From positions 1-64,000 of the forward strand of contig NZ_KB890621.1 in the NCBI RefSeq assembly GCF_000373145.1: a stretch of 64,000 bases of DNA, written 5' to 3'. Both the position numbers and the translations under genes were made by a program. Positions 8,169 to 16,829 of this stretch are shown piece after piece. The stretch comes from Thermus oshimai DSM 12092. GTDB lineage: Bacteria > Deinococcota > Deinococci > Deinococcales > Thermaceae. How positions within the stretch are numbered: position 1 is the first letter of the stretch; every line of letters starts with the position of its first letter. The notes beneath the pieces were generated by a model. It was given only the letters and a program-made list of their open reading frames with translations, had not been told where the DNA came from and did no database searches.

Positions 8169-9278
8169 CTACGGCCGGCAGGCACCCTGGTCCTGGAGCC
8201 ATGCCTCTAGGCTAACCGATCCGTCGCGGAAAGTAAGGGTTACGTCCTCCCCAGGGCAGGGATCCGTGCCGTTCAGGTCTTCTTCATCGAGATACCCGCT
8301 AAAGCTCACCGCCCGCTGGTTGTTGTGGTCCACGTAGCCGTTCAGATCCACCCGAATGGGTCGGCCGTCGGGGTTCCACTGAACGTTGGTGACCTGGAGT
8401 TGGAAGACCATGTTCTCCGAACCCACCTGGGAGGTCAGGGTGAAGGAACCGCTTTGGGGCTGGAAGCTCTGGGTGAAGCAGTTGGCACCCCGGGTAAGCT
8501 GCCCGTTCAGGGTGAGCTCCAGGGAGAGGCCGGAAGTGGGATTGGTGCCCTGGGTGGAGAGGTCAAGCGCAGCTTGGATCCGGTCCTGGGCGCCTTCGGT
8601 AAGCTGGTAGGAGGCATCCCAGTTGAGCTGGGCTGTCTGGCCAAGGTAGCCAGAGAAAGCAAGCCGGGTGGGTTCCAGGATGTAGGTGCTGGCGGCGCTG
8701 CAGTTATACCAGGTGGCCTCAAAGTCAGCGTGGCCAACCTCATCGTCCCCTAAGGTCATATGGGCCTGGGCCGCCTGGGGGGCTTCCCAGCTCTGGCCGC
8801 TCTGATCGTGAGGCCAAAGGGTGGCCCTGCCGTTGTCCCAGTCCACCAGGAGCTCCGCCACCTGGCCCGACGCGGTCCACTTCACACCTAGGTCATAAGG
8901 GGACCGAGGGTCATAGGGCGTGGGGTTGTTGGGATCGGCGGTATAGTCCCAGCCTCCCCGGGGAAGTGCATGATTCTCAGAGGGGTGGTTTAGGGGACGA
9001 AGGCCCGGGAAGGGGAAGAAACCGGGCAAAGTCCCTCCAAAAGGTGCTAGGGCGAGCGATTCTAGGCTCAGACCATCCATCGGATTCCCCAGGAAAGCCT
9101 GGAACGCAGGATCTTGGATGAGTTGCTGGACGACCTGCTGTTGCGTTTGGGTGTGTTCGTCCAAGGCCTGGCCAAACTCCTGCTGGGACATACCCCCCTG
9201 GTTGCCCCCACCGCCTGGTCCACCGCAAGCGGCAAAAAGGGCTAGGCCAAGGGCCAACCAAACCTTCTGGACCTTCAT
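8169..9278 (-). CDS. Putative lipoprotein of unknown function
   Basis: The 369 residues begin with a short lipoprotein signal, MKVQKVWLALGLALFAAC, whose lipobox F-A-A-C gives lipidation at Cys18, so the protein should be anchored to a membrane and face outward. A Gly-rich linker and a Gln-rich helix (residues 27-60) are followed by a Pro/Asn-rich stretch and a probable beta-strand-rich domain. The start at 9278 is chosen because GGGGGTGAGG lies just upstream and it places the signal peptide at the N-terminus; 17 upstream codons are discarded. I recognise no family. G+C is lower than in the flanking genes, typical of exported proteins here but also compatible with transfer. It is transcribed alone. 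Confidence 0.7.
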   Translation of the reverse strand: MKVQKVWLALGLALFAACGGPGGGGNQGGMSQQEFGQALDEHTQTQQQVVQQLIQDPAFQAFLGNPMDGLSLESLALAPFGGTLPGFFPFPGLRPLNHPSENHALPRGGWDYTADPNNPTPYDPRSPYDLGVKWTASGQVAELLVDWDNGRATLWPHDQSGQSWEAPQAAQAHMTLGDDEVGHADFEATWYNCSAASTYILEPTRLAFSGYLGQTAQLNWDASYQLTEGAQDRIQAALDLSTQGTNPTSGLSLELTLNGQLTRGANCFTQSFQPQSGSFTLTSQVGSENMVFQLQVTNVQWNPDGRPIRVDLNGYVDHNNQRAVSFSGYLDEEDLNGTDPCPGEDVTLTFRDGSVSLEAWLQDQGACRP

Positions 9279-9413
9279 CCGCCTCACCCCCTTTTGCTCG
9301 TTGAACTCCCCTTGCTTCCAATGTAGCACCCCCTTGCCGAGGGATATCCCAGGGATTCCCCGGGGCCTTCCCGGGGTGGGCCGGGGGGGATAGGGGCTAC
9401 GCCCTCTATACCC

Positions 9414-9441
9414 TTGACTTTCATAGGCTCATATGTATACT
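9414..9441 (+). promoter_or_regulatory. Promoter of the sulfate-assimilation operon
   Basis: TTGACT (9414-9419), 16-base spacer, TATACT (9436-9441): a strong sigma-A type promoter. Its -10 box overlaps an upstream in-frame ATG at 9433, which therefore cannot be the start. Transcription should begin near 9448, leaving a leader of about 30 bases before the ATG at 9481. Confidence 0.75.
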
Positions 9442-9480
9442 GAACCCCAACCGCCCCCCAGGGGCGGGGGAGGTGGAGGG

Positions 9481-11205
9481 ATGCTGGACCGGTTGGCGGA
9501 AGAGGAGATCCGGTACCTGGAAGCCATGATCGCCCGCCTCGAGGCGGGGGAGGAAGACCCGGAAGATTTCCGCGTTTACCGCCTGAAAAACGGCATCTAC
9601 GGCATCCGGGGCCGGCCCGAGCACCACATGATCCGCATCAAGCTCCCCGTGGGGCGGATCACCCCGGAAGGCCTTAGGGTCCTGGCGGAGGTGGCGGAGC
9701 GCTACGCGGAAAACCGCCTGGCCCACGTGACCACCCGCCAGGCGGTGCAGCTCCACCACGTGCACCGCCGGGACGTGCCCCAGGTCCTCCGGGCGGTGAA
9801 CCGGGTGGGCCTCACCACCCGCGAGGCCTGCGGCCACTCCATCCGGGCGGTCACCTGCTGCCCCTACGCGGGGGTCTCCCCGGAGGAGCCCTTTGACGTG
9901 ACCCCCTACGCGGAACGGGCCTACCGCTACTTCCTCCGCCACCCCGTGGGGCAGAACCTGCCCCGCAAGTTCAAGATCGCCTTTGAGGGCTGCTCCACGG
10001 ACCATGCCCGCACCCCCATCCACGACATCGGGGTGGTGGCCGCGGTGGAGGGGGGAAAGCGGGGCTTCCGCATCTACGTGGGCGGGGGCTTGGGGGCGGC
10101 GCCCATGGGGGCCGAGCTCCTGGAGCCCTTCACCCCGGAGGAGGACCTCCTCCCCACCATGCTGGCGGTCATCCGCCTCTTTGACCGCTACGGCAACCGC
10201 AAGGTCCTCACCCAGGCCCGGCTCAAGTTCCTGGTGAAGCGTTGGGGCATCGCCGAGTTCCGGGAGGCGGTGCGGGAGGAGCGGCGGATCGTCAAGCTCA
10301 CCGCCAGCGGGGCCGACCTCGAGGCCTGGACCCCCCCTGAGGACCCCCCACCCCCCGCCCTCCCCACCCCGCCCAGGAAGCCCCTCTCCTTCGCCCCGGG
10401 GTTTGAGGCGTGGCGCCGGACCAACCTCTTTCGGCAGAAGCAGGAGGGGTTCTACACCGTCACCGTCCGCCTGCCCTTAGGGGACATCACCCCCGAGGGC
10501 CTAAGGGCCCTGGCGGAGATCGCCGAGGCCTACGCAGGGGAGGTGCGGAGCGCCATCAGCCAAAACCTCCTCCTGCGTTTCGTGCCCGAGTGGGCCCTAG
10601 GGGGGCTTTACGAGGCCCTGTTGGAGGCAGGGCTGGCCCAGGCGGGGGCCCACACCCTCCTGGACATCACCCGCTGCCCCGGGGCCGACACCTGCAACCT
10701 GGCCATCACCCGCTCCCGGGGCCTGGCCGCCGCCCTGGAGGAGCGCCTCCAGGCCCTGCCCCTGGCCCAGGACCCTGCGCTGCGACCCTTAAGCCTCAAG
10801 ATCTCCGGTTGCCCCAACGCCTGCGGCCAGCACCACATCGCGGACATCGGCTTCTACGGCGCAAGCCGCAAGGTGGGGGAGCGCGAAGTGCCCCACTACA
10901 CCCTCCTCCTCGGGGGCGGGACCCGGGAAGGGGAGGCCCGCTTCGGCCAGGTGATAGGCCGCGTCCCGGCCCGCAGGGTGCCGGAGGCGGTGGAAAGGAT
11001 CCTAAAGCGCTACCAAGCGGAGCGGCAGAACGGGGAAAGCTTCCAGGCCTTCCTGGACCGGGTGGGGACGGCCTCCTTCAAGCCCCTCCTGGCGGACCTC
11101 CAGGAGATCCCCCCCTACGAGGAGGCCCCTGCGCTCTACGAGGACCTGGGGGCGGAGGGGCAGGCCTTCAGCGTCTCCTTGGGGCGCGGGGAGTGCGCGG
11201 TGTAG
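9481..11205 (+). CDS. sir: Ferredoxin-type sulfite reductase (siroheme, [4Fe-4S])
   Basis: Reduces sulfite to sulfide with six electrons in the cytoplasm. The 574 residues contain the duplicated nitrite/sulfite reductase half-domains and the cluster/siroheme ligands CPGADTC (Cys399 and Cys405) and CPNAC (Cys444 and Cys448). TTRQAVQLHHV and the GHSIRAVTCCP region are also typical. Family members reduce either nitrite or sulfite; the downstream APS reductase and ATP sulfurylase point to sulfite. The start at 9481 follows GGAGGTGGAGGG and lies after the promoter, whereas the ATG at 9433 lies inside it. It is the first gene of a seven-gene operon. Confidence 0.9.
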   Translation: MLDRLAEEEIRYLEAMIARLEAGEEDPEDFRVYRLKNGIYGIRGRPEHHMIRIKLPVGRITPEGLRVLAEVAERYAENRLAHVTTRQAVQLHHVHRRDVPQVLRAVNRVGLTTREACGHSIRAVTCCPYAGVSPEEPFDVTPYAERAYRYFLRHPVGQNLPRKFKIAFEGCSTDHARTPIHDIGVVAAVEGGKRGFRIYVGGGLGAAPMGAELLEPFTPEEDLLPTMLAVIRLFDRYGNRKVLTQARLKFLVKRWGIAEFREAVREERRIVKLTASGADLEAWTPPEDPPPPALPTPPRKPLSFAPGFEAWRRTNLFRQKQEGFYTVTVRLPLGDITPEGLRALAEIAEAYAGEVRSAISQNLLLRFVPEWALGGLYEALLEAGLAQAGAHTLLDITRCPGADTCNLAITRSRGLAAALEERLQALPLAQDPALRPLSLKISGCPNACGQHHIADIGFYGASRKVGEREVPHYTLLLGGGTREGEARFGQVIGRVPARRVPEAVERILKRYQAERQNGESFQAFLDRVGTASFKPLLADLQEIPPYEEAPALYEDLGAEGQAFSVSLGRGECAV

Positions 11206-11215
11206 GAGGTGGGGC

Positions 11216-11980
11216 GTGCGCATCGCCTACGCGGGGCTCCGCAGGAAGGAGGAGTTCAAGGTCCTGGCGGAAAAGCTCGGCTTCACCCCCCTTCTCCTTC
11301 CCGTCCAGGCCACGGAAAGGATCCCCGTGCCCGAGTACACGGAGGCCCTGGAGGCGCTGGCCCGGGGCGTGGACCTCTTCCTCGCCACCACGGGGGTGGG
11401 GGTTAAGGACCTCCTCCAGGCCGGGGAGGCCCTGGGGCTGGACCTCAAGCGACCTCTCCAGCAGGCCCACCGCCTGGCCCGGGGGGAGAAGGCCGCTCGC
11501 GCCCTAAGGGCCCTGGGCCTTCCCCCCCACGCCACCGGGGACGGGACCTCCCCAAGCCTCCTCCCCCTCCTTCCAGAAGGGCCTGGCCGGGCCGCCCTCC
11601 AGCTCTACGGCAAGCCCCTGCCCCTCCTGGAACGGGCCCTGGAAGAGCGGGGCTTCCAGGTGCTTCCCCTCCTCCCCTACCGCCACCTCCCAGACCTCGA
11701 GGGCCTCCGGCGGCTGGAGGAGGCCGTCCTCCGGGGGGAGGTGGAGGCCGTGGCCTTCGTGGCCGCCCTCCAGGTGGAGTTCCTCTTTGAGGGGGCAAGG
11801 GACCCGGAAGCCCTCCGGGAGGCCCTCAACACCCGCGTCCTCCCCCTGGCCGTGGGCCGGGTCACCGCCGACGCCTTAAGGGAATGGGGGGTGGAGCGCT
11901 TTTTCGTCTCGGAAACGGAGCGGCTTGGGGCCATGCTCCAGGCCTTCCGCAAGGAGGCCGTATGGGCTACTTCCCCTTGA
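11216..11980 (+). CDS. hemD: Uroporphyrinogen-III synthase
   Basis: Cyclises hydroxymethylbilane to uroporphyrinogen III, the branch point to heme, siroheme and B12. The 254-residue protein has the two-domain HemD shape. Sequence conservation is naturally low, but LFLATTGVGVKDLLQAGEALG, ERGFQVLPLLPYRHLPD and LPLAVGRVTADALREWG match the family. GTG start at 11216 with AGGAGGTGGGGC. Placed between sulfite reductase and siroheme synthase, it probably secures tetrapyrrole flux for siroheme. Confidence 0.88.
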   Translation: MRIAYAGLRRKEEFKVLAEKLGFTPLLLPVQATERIPVPEYTEALEALARGVDLFLATTGVGVKDLLQAGEALGLDLKRPLQQAHRLARGEKAARALRALGLPPHATGDGTSPSLLPLLPEGPGRAALQLYGKPLPLLERALEERGFQVLPLLPYRHLPDLEGLRRLEEAVLRGEVEAVAFVAALQVEFLFEGARDPEALREALNTRVLPLAVGRVTADALREWGVERFFVSETERLGAMLQAFRKEAVWATSP

Positions 11981-12609
11981 TGCTGGACCTAACGGGAAGG
12001 CCCGTCCTCCTGGTGGCCGGGGGGGCGGAGACGGAGGCCAAGCTCCAGGCCCTCCTGGAGGCGGGGGCCCGGGTCACCGTCCTCTGGCCGGGGGAGGACC
12101 TCTGGGGCCTTGGGGAGAAGGAGGAAAGGGGGCTTCTCCGCTGGGAGAGGCGGGGCTACCGGGAAGGGGACCTCAAGGGCCAGTTCCTGGTGGTGAGCCT
12201 GGACCGGGCCCTGAACCCCCGCCTCCGGCGGGAGGCCGAGGCCCGGGGGGTCTTCCTGGTGGCCGTGGACGATCCCCAAAACGCCAGCGCCATCCTGCCC
12301 GCAGTCCTCAGGCGGGGGCCTTTGGTGGTGGCCCTCTCCACCTCGGGGGCGGCCCCGGCCCTGGCGGTGCGGCTCAGGGAGCGCCTCGCCCTCCTCCTCC
12401 CCGAGGCCCTGGGGGAGGCGGTGGCCCACCTCAAGGCCCTCAGGCCGAGGATCGCCCAGATCCCGGGCTTTGAAGAACGCAAGCGCCTCTGGTACCGGAT
12501 CGCCGACCTGGTGCTGGAGGAACTGGACCTGGACCCGGTGGGAGGAGACGAGAGGGCCAAGGGGCGCATAGAGGAGCTTTTAAAGGAGGTGGTGCCGTGG
12601 ACAAGGTGA
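11962..12609 (+). CDS. Precorrin-2 dehydrogenase / sirohydrochlorin ferrochelatase (Met8/CysG N-domain type)
   Basis: Oxidises precorrin-2 with NAD and inserts iron to give siroheme. The 215 residues are the free-standing N-terminal part of CysG: FPLMLDLTGRPVLLVAGGAETEAKLQALL gives the NAD-binding fold in the first 40 residues, and DDPQNASAILPAVLRRGPLVVALSTSGAAPALAV carries the family's catalytic-region block. The ATG at 11962 sits inside the hemD end with AAGGAGG in front. The methylase half of CysG is a separate gene at 13993. Confidence 0.9.
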   Translation: MGYFPLMLDLTGRPVLLVAGGAETEAKLQALLEAGARVTVLWPGEDLWGLGEKEERGLLRWERRGYREGDLKGQFLVVSLDRALNPRLRREAEARGVFLVAVDDPQNASAILPAVLRRGPLVVALSTSGAAPALAVRLRERLALLLPEALGEAVAHLKALRPRIAQIPGFEERKRLWYRIADLVLEELDLDPVGGDERAKGRIEELLKEVVPWTR

Positions 12610-13265
12610 GATCGGCCGAGCGCTGGATCGCCAAGGCCCTGGAAGGGGCCAAGGCCCCCTGCTTCACCTGCAGCTTCCAGGCGGAGGACGTGGTGGTCCT
12701 AAACCTCCTCCTGAAGGCCCGGCCCGACATCCCCGTCCTCTTCCTGGACACGGGCTACCACTTTCCCGAGGTCTACGCCTACCGGGACGAGCTCCAAAGG
12801 AGGCTGGGCTTCCGGCTGGTGAACCTCACGCCGGAGCTTTCCCGGGAGGAGCAGGAGGCCCGCTTCGGCCGCCTCTACGAAACCGCACCCGACCGGTGCT
12901 GCGAGCTGCGCAAGGTGCGGCCCCTCTTCCAGGCCCTGAGGGGGTACGACACCTGGTTCACGGGCTTAAGGCGGGAGCAGTCCCCCACCCGGGCCCATCT
13001 AAAGCCCCTGGAGGAGGCCCGCCTGCCCACCGGGGAGGTGCTCACCAAGGTGAGCCCCCTCTACGACTGGACCCTGAAGGAGGTCTTCGCCTATCTGGCG
13101 GTGGCCGACCTCCCCCTCCTTCCCCTTTACGAGGAGGGGTACCTCTCCATCGGCTGCGCCCCCTGCACCGCCAAGCCCCTGGACCCCTCCGACCCCCGCT
13201 CGGGCCGCTGGGCGGGCAAGGGGAAGCTGGAGTGCGGCATCCACCTGCACCCAAAGGAGGGCTAG
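12597..13265 (+). CDS. cysH: Adenylylsulfate (APS) reductase, CysH family
   Basis: Reduces activated sulfate to sulfite with thioredoxin. The 222 residues carry the PAPS-reductase fold (FSFQAEDVVVL-type N-terminus, FLDTGYHFPE) and the catalytic ECGIH at Cys213. Two Cys pairs, CC at 101-102 and CAPC at 187-190, ligate a [4Fe-4S] cluster and mark the APS-using branch; enzymes specific for PAPS lack them. The operon has no APS kinase, which agrees. The GTG start overlaps the previous gene by 13 bases. Confidence 0.92.
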   Translation: MDKVRSAERWIAKALEGAKAPCFTCSFQAEDVVVLNLLLKARPDIPVLFLDTGYHFPEVYAYRDELQRRLGFRLVNLTPELSREEQEARFGRLYETAPDRCCELRKVRPLFQALRGYDTWFTGLRREQSPTRAHLKPLEEARLPTGEVLTKVSPLYDWTLKEVFAYLAVADLPLLPLYEEGYLSIGCAPCTAKPLDPSDPRSGRWAGKGKLECGIHLHPKEG

Positions 13266-14000
13266 ATGGCCTTCGTCCTGGGGTTCCTCATCGCCTTTGC
13301 CATCGGGGTCACGGGGGTGGGGGCGGGCACGGTCACCGCGCCCCTCCTCATCCTGGCCCTGGGCCTCCCCCCGGAAGCCGCCGTGGGCACGGCCCTCCTC
13401 TTCGGCTTCCTGGTAAAGGTCCCCGCGGGCGGGGTGTACCTCCTCCGAGGGCAGGTGGCGGGGCGGGCCCTCGGCCTCCTCCTCCTCGGGGGGCTTCCCG
13501 GGGTCCTCCTGGGAAGCCTGGGGCTTTGGGCCCTAAAGGGGGCCAAGGACCTGGTCCTCCTCCTGGTGGGCCTCACGGTGGTCGTTTCCGCGGGGCTTGG
13601 GCTTGTGGGCCTAAGGCGGGCGGGGGGGCGGGAGAGGCCTTGGCTCCTGCCCCTCGGGGCCTTCGGGATCGGCCTCGAGGTGGGCTTCTCCTCCGCGGGG
13701 GCCGGGGCCCTCGGCACCCTCCTTCTCCTCCACGCCACCCGGCTTTCCCCCCAGAAGGTGGTGGGCACGGACCTCCTCTTCGGCCTCTTCCTGGCCCTCC
13801 TGGGCGGGGGGGTGCACCTGGCCCTGGGGGCGGTGGAGGGGGCCCTCCTCCTCCCCCTGGCCCTGGGCGGGGTCCTGGGGGGCGCCTTTGGGGCCCTTCT
13901 CGCCACCCGCCTGCCCAAGGAGCCCCTGAGGGTGGCCCTCCTCCTCTGGCTCCTCTTCATCGGGAGCCAGCTGGTCTACCGGGGGGTGGCCCATGGGTAG
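13266..14000 (+). CDS. TauE/SafE-family sulfite/anion exporter
   Basis: A very hydrophobic 244-residue membrane protein with about eight helices arranged as two repeats, opening GFLIAFAIGVTGVGAGTVTAPLLI and repeating GLEVGFSSAGAGALGTLLLL in the second half. TauE-type proteins export sulfite or related anions. The start abuts the cysH stop and the end overlaps the SUMT gene, so it is made together with sulfite-generating and sulfite-consuming enzymes and probably relieves sulfite overflow. Import of sulfate is an alternative that the sequence cannot exclude. Confidence 0.85.
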   Translation: MAFVLGFLIAFAIGVTGVGAGTVTAPLLILALGLPPEAAVGTALLFGFLVKVPAGGVYLLRGQVAGRALGLLLLGGLPGVLLGSLGLWALKGAKDLVLLLVGLTVVVSAGLGLVGLRRAGGRERPWLLPLGAFGIGLEVGFSSAGAGALGTLLLLHATRLSPQKVVGTDLLFGLFLALLGGGVHLALGAVEGALLLPLALGGVLGGAFGALLATRLPKEPLRVALLLWLLFIGSQLVYRGVAHG

Positions 14001-14715
14001 GGTCTACCTGGTGGGGGCGGGCCCCGGGGACCCGGAGCTCCTCACCCTGAAGGCCCACCGGCTCCTAAAGGAGGCCCCCGTGGTCCTCCACGACCGGCTG
14101 GTGGACGAGCGCATCCTCGAGCTCGTCCGAGGCAAGCGGGTGGACGTGGGGAAGGAGGAGGGGGAGGGGGAAAAGCAGGAGGCCATCCACCGCCTCCTCC
14201 TGCGGTACGCCCGGGCCTACCCCCTGGTGGTGCGCCTCAAGGGGGGGGACCCCTTTGTGTTCGGCCGGGGCGGGGAGGAGCTCCGCTTCCTCCTGGCCCA
14301 CGGGGTCCCCTGCGAGGTGGTGCCGGGGGTGACCAGCGCCCTGGCCTCGGGGGTGCCCCTCACCCACCGGGGCCTGGCCCACGGGTTCGCGGTGGTCTCA
14401 GGGGTGCTGGAGGGCGGGGGGTACCCGGACCTGGCGCCCTTCGCCCGGGTGCCCACCCTGGTGGTCCTCATGGGGGCGGGAAGGCGGGCCTGGATCGCAA
14501 GGGAGCTCATTCGGCTTGGGCGAAGCCCTTTGGAGCCCTGCCTCTTCGTGGAGCAGGCCTCCACCCCAAAGGAGCGCCGCCTCCGGGCCACCCTGGGGGA
14601 GGTGGCGGAAGGGAAGGTGGCGGTGCGCCCCCCCGCCCTTTTCCTGGTGGGGGCGGTGGTGGGGGCCTTTGAGCCTTTGGTGGAACGCCTGAAGGCCCTG
14701 GAGGTGGCGGGATGA
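13993..14715 (+). CDS. cobA: Uroporphyrinogen-III C-methyltransferase (SUMT)
   Basis: Adds two methyl groups to uroporphyrinogen III to make precorrin-2, precursor of siroheme and of B12. The 240-residue tetrapyrrole methylase shows [18 protein letters not shown] at the N-terminus, the [16 protein letters not shown] block near residue 80, and [18 protein letters not shown] near 110. It overlaps both neighbours (8 and 4 bases). In this operon it chiefly feeds siroheme. Confidence 0.95.
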   Translation: MGRVYLVGAGPGDPELLTLKAHRLLKEAPVVLHDRLVDERILELVRGKRVDVGKEEGEGEKQEAIHRLLLRYARAYPLVVRLKGGDPFVFGRGGEELRFLLAHGVPCEVVPGVTSALASGVPLTHRGLAHGFAVVSGVLEGGGYPDLAPFARVPTLVVLMGAGRRAWIARELIRLGRSPLEPCLFVEQASTPKERRLRATLGEVAEGKVAVRPPALFLVGAVVGAFEPLVERLKALEVAG

Positions 14716-15770
14716 GCTGGGACGGTGCGGTGGAGATCGGGGAGGACGAGCGGCTGGACCTGGAGAACCTGGCCACGGGGGCCTTCCACCCCCTGAAGGG
14801 GTTCCTCACCCGGGAGGAGGCGCTTTCCGTGGCCCACGAGATGCGCCTGCCCACGGGGGAGGTCTGGACGATCCCCATCCTCCTCCAGTTCCGCACCAAA
14901 CCCAAGGCGGGCCCGGGGGACCGGGTGGCCCTCTTGCATGGGGGCGAGGCGGTGGGGGTTTTGGAGGTGGAGGAGGCCTTCGAGCTGGACCTAAGGGCCC
15001 TGGCCAAGGCGGTCTTCGGCACGGAGCGCGAGGCCCACCCCGGGGTGGCCCGCCTCTACGCCAAGGGGCCCTACGCCCTGGGGGGCCGGGTGGCCCTCCT
15101 CAAGCCCCGGCCCCGCACCCCCCTGGAGAAGACCCCGGAGGAGGCCCGGGCCTACTTCCAGGCCCGGGGCTGGAAGCGGGTGGTGGCCTTCCAGACCCGC
15201 AACGCCCCCCACCGGGCCCACGAGTACCTCATCCGGCTGGGCCTGGAGATGGCGGACGGGGTTCTGGTCCACCCCATCCTGGGGGCCAAGAAGGCGGACG
15301 ACTTCCCCACGGAGACGGTCCTCGAGGCCTACCGCTACCTCATCGCCCACTTCCTGCCGGCGGACAGGGTGGCCCTCTTCGGCCTCGCCACCCCCATGCG
15401 CTACGCCGGGCCCAAGGAGGCGGTCTTCCACGCCCTGGTGCGGAAGAACTTCGGGGCCACCCACTTCCTGGTGGGGCGGGACCACGCGGGGGTGGGGGAC
15501 TTCTACGAGCCCTACGCCGCCCACCGCATCTTTGACCAGCTCCCCCCCTTGGGGATCGAGGTCGTGCGGGTGGGGGCGGTCTTCCACTGCCCCCTTTGCG
15601 GGGGGATGGCCTCGGAGAGGACCTGCCCCGAGGGGCACATGGAGAAGCGCCTTGCCATCAGCATGACCCGGGTGCGGGCCCTCCTAAGGGAGGGGAAGGC
15701 CCCGCCCCCGGAGCTGGTGCGCCCCGAGCTGGTGCCCATCCTGCGGGCGGGGGTGGTGGGAGGAGGGTAG
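14712..15770 (+). CDS. sat: Sulfate adenylyltransferase (ATP sulfurylase)
   Basis: Makes APS from ATP and sulfate, the first step of the pathway. The 352-residue monofunctional enzyme has [20 protein letters not shown] (the QTRNxxHxxHE ATP/sulfate site) near residue 160, [18 protein letters not shown] near 255, and [17 protein letters not shown] near 295, a Cys/His set that binds zinc in the Thermus-type enzyme. No C-terminal APS-kinase domain. It is the last gene of the operon. Confidence 0.95.
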   Translation: MSWDGAVEIGEDERLDLENLATGAFHPLKGFLTREEALSVAHEMRLPTGEVWTIPILLQFRTKPKAGPGDRVALLHGGEAVGVLEVEEAFELDLRALAKAVFGTEREAHPGVARLYAKGPYALGGRVALLKPRPRTPLEKTPEEARAYFQARGWKRVVAFQTRNAPHRAHEYLIRLGLEMADGVLVHPILGAKKADDFPTETVLEAYRYLIAHFLPADRVALFGLATPMRYAGPKEAVFHALVRKNFGATHFLVGRDHAGVGDFYEPYAAHRIFDQLPPLGIEVVRVGAVFHCPLCGGMASERTCPEGHMEKRLAISMTRVRALLREGKAPPPELVRPELVPILRAGVVGGG

Positions 15771-15775
15771 GCGCC

Positions 15776-16807
15776 CTAGGCTGCGGGGGAAGGGGCCTTA
15801 AGGGCGGGAAGGACCTTTTCCCCTAAAAGCTCTATGGCCCGCAGGACCCTGCGGTGGGGCAGGGTGCCCACGGTGAGCTGGAGGAGAAGCCGATCGGGCC
15901 GGAAGAGCTCCCGCCAGTAGAGGGCTTTTTCCAGAACCCGCTCGGGGCTGCCGATGAAGTCCGCCCCCTCCAGGGTGCGGGAGCGGGCGAAGTAGGCCGG
16001 GGTTAAGGGGCGCCAGCCCCGCTCCCGGCCGATGCGGTTCATGACCTCGAGGAAAGCCGGCAGGGCCAGGCGGAAGGCCTCCTCGTCGTCCTCCGCCAGG
16101 AAACCGTGGGCCGCCAAGGCCAGGCGGGGGGTGTGGCCGTGGGCGCGGGCGGTCTCCCGGTAGAGCTCCACCAGGGGAAGGAAGCGCCTGGGGTCCCCGG
16201 CGATGATGGCGAGGACCATGGGGAGACCAAGCCGCCCCGCCCGCACCGCGGACTCCGGCGTCCCCCCCACGGCCACCCAGAGGGGCAGGGGGTTCTGGAG
16301 GGGCCGGGGGTAGACCCCAAGGCCGGGGATGGGCCGGGTGAACCGCCCCCCGGGCCAGTCCACCCGCTCCTCTGCCCGGAGCCTGAGGAGGAGGGCGAGC
16401 TTCTCCTCAAAGAGGGCCTCGTAGTCCTTGAGCTCGTAGCCGAAAAGGGGGAAGGACTCTATGAAGGAGCCCCGGCCCACCATCATCTCCGCCCGGCCGC
16501 CCGAGAGGAGGTCCAGGGTGGCGAACTGCTGGAAGAGGCGGATGGGGTCGTCGGAGCTCAGGACGTTCACCGCGCTGGAAAGGCGGATCCTCCTGGTGCG
16601 GGCGGCCATGGCCGCCAGGACCACCGCCGGGGCGGAGACGGCGTAGTCCGGCCGGTGGTGCTCCCCCACGGCATAGACCGCAAGCCCCGCCTGGTCCGCA
16701 AGCTCCGCCTCCTCCAGAAGGCGCTTTAGGCGCTCCTCCCCCGTGGGCGGGCGGCCGAGCTCGGGGTCTAGGGTGCGGTCGCCGAAGGTGTAGAGGCCGA
16801 TCTCCAT
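15776..16807 (-). CDS. LLM-class flavin-dependent oxidoreductase
   Basis: A 343-residue luciferase-like monooxygenase. [10 protein letters not shown] at the N-terminus, [39 protein letters not shown] in the first third and the [13 protein letters not shown] block near residue 110 are typical of this TIM-barrel FMN family. It follows cobB by 22 bases on the same strand and is probably co-transcribed. A BluB-like role in making dimethylbenzimidazole cannot be claimed, since BluB belongs to another fold. Substrate unknown. Confidence 0.85.
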   Translation of the reverse strand: MEIGLYTFGDRTLDPELGRPPTGEERLKRLLEEAELADQAGLAVYAVGEHHRPDYAVSAPAVVLAAMAARTRRIRLSSAVNVLSSDDPIRLFQQFATLDLLSGGRAEMMVGRGSFIESFPLFGYELKDYEALFEEKLALLLRLRAEERVDWPGGRFTRPIPGLGVYPRPLQNPLPLWVAVGGTPESAVRAGRLGLPMVLAIIAGDPRRFLPLVELYRETARAHGHTPRLALAAHGFLAEDDEEAFRLALPAFLEVMNRIGRERGWRPLTPAYFARSRTLEGADFIGSPERVLEKALYWRELFRPDRLLLQLTVGTLPHRRVLRAIELLGEKVLPALKAPSPAA

Positions 16808-16829
16808 GGGGCCAGGCTAACCCCACGCT

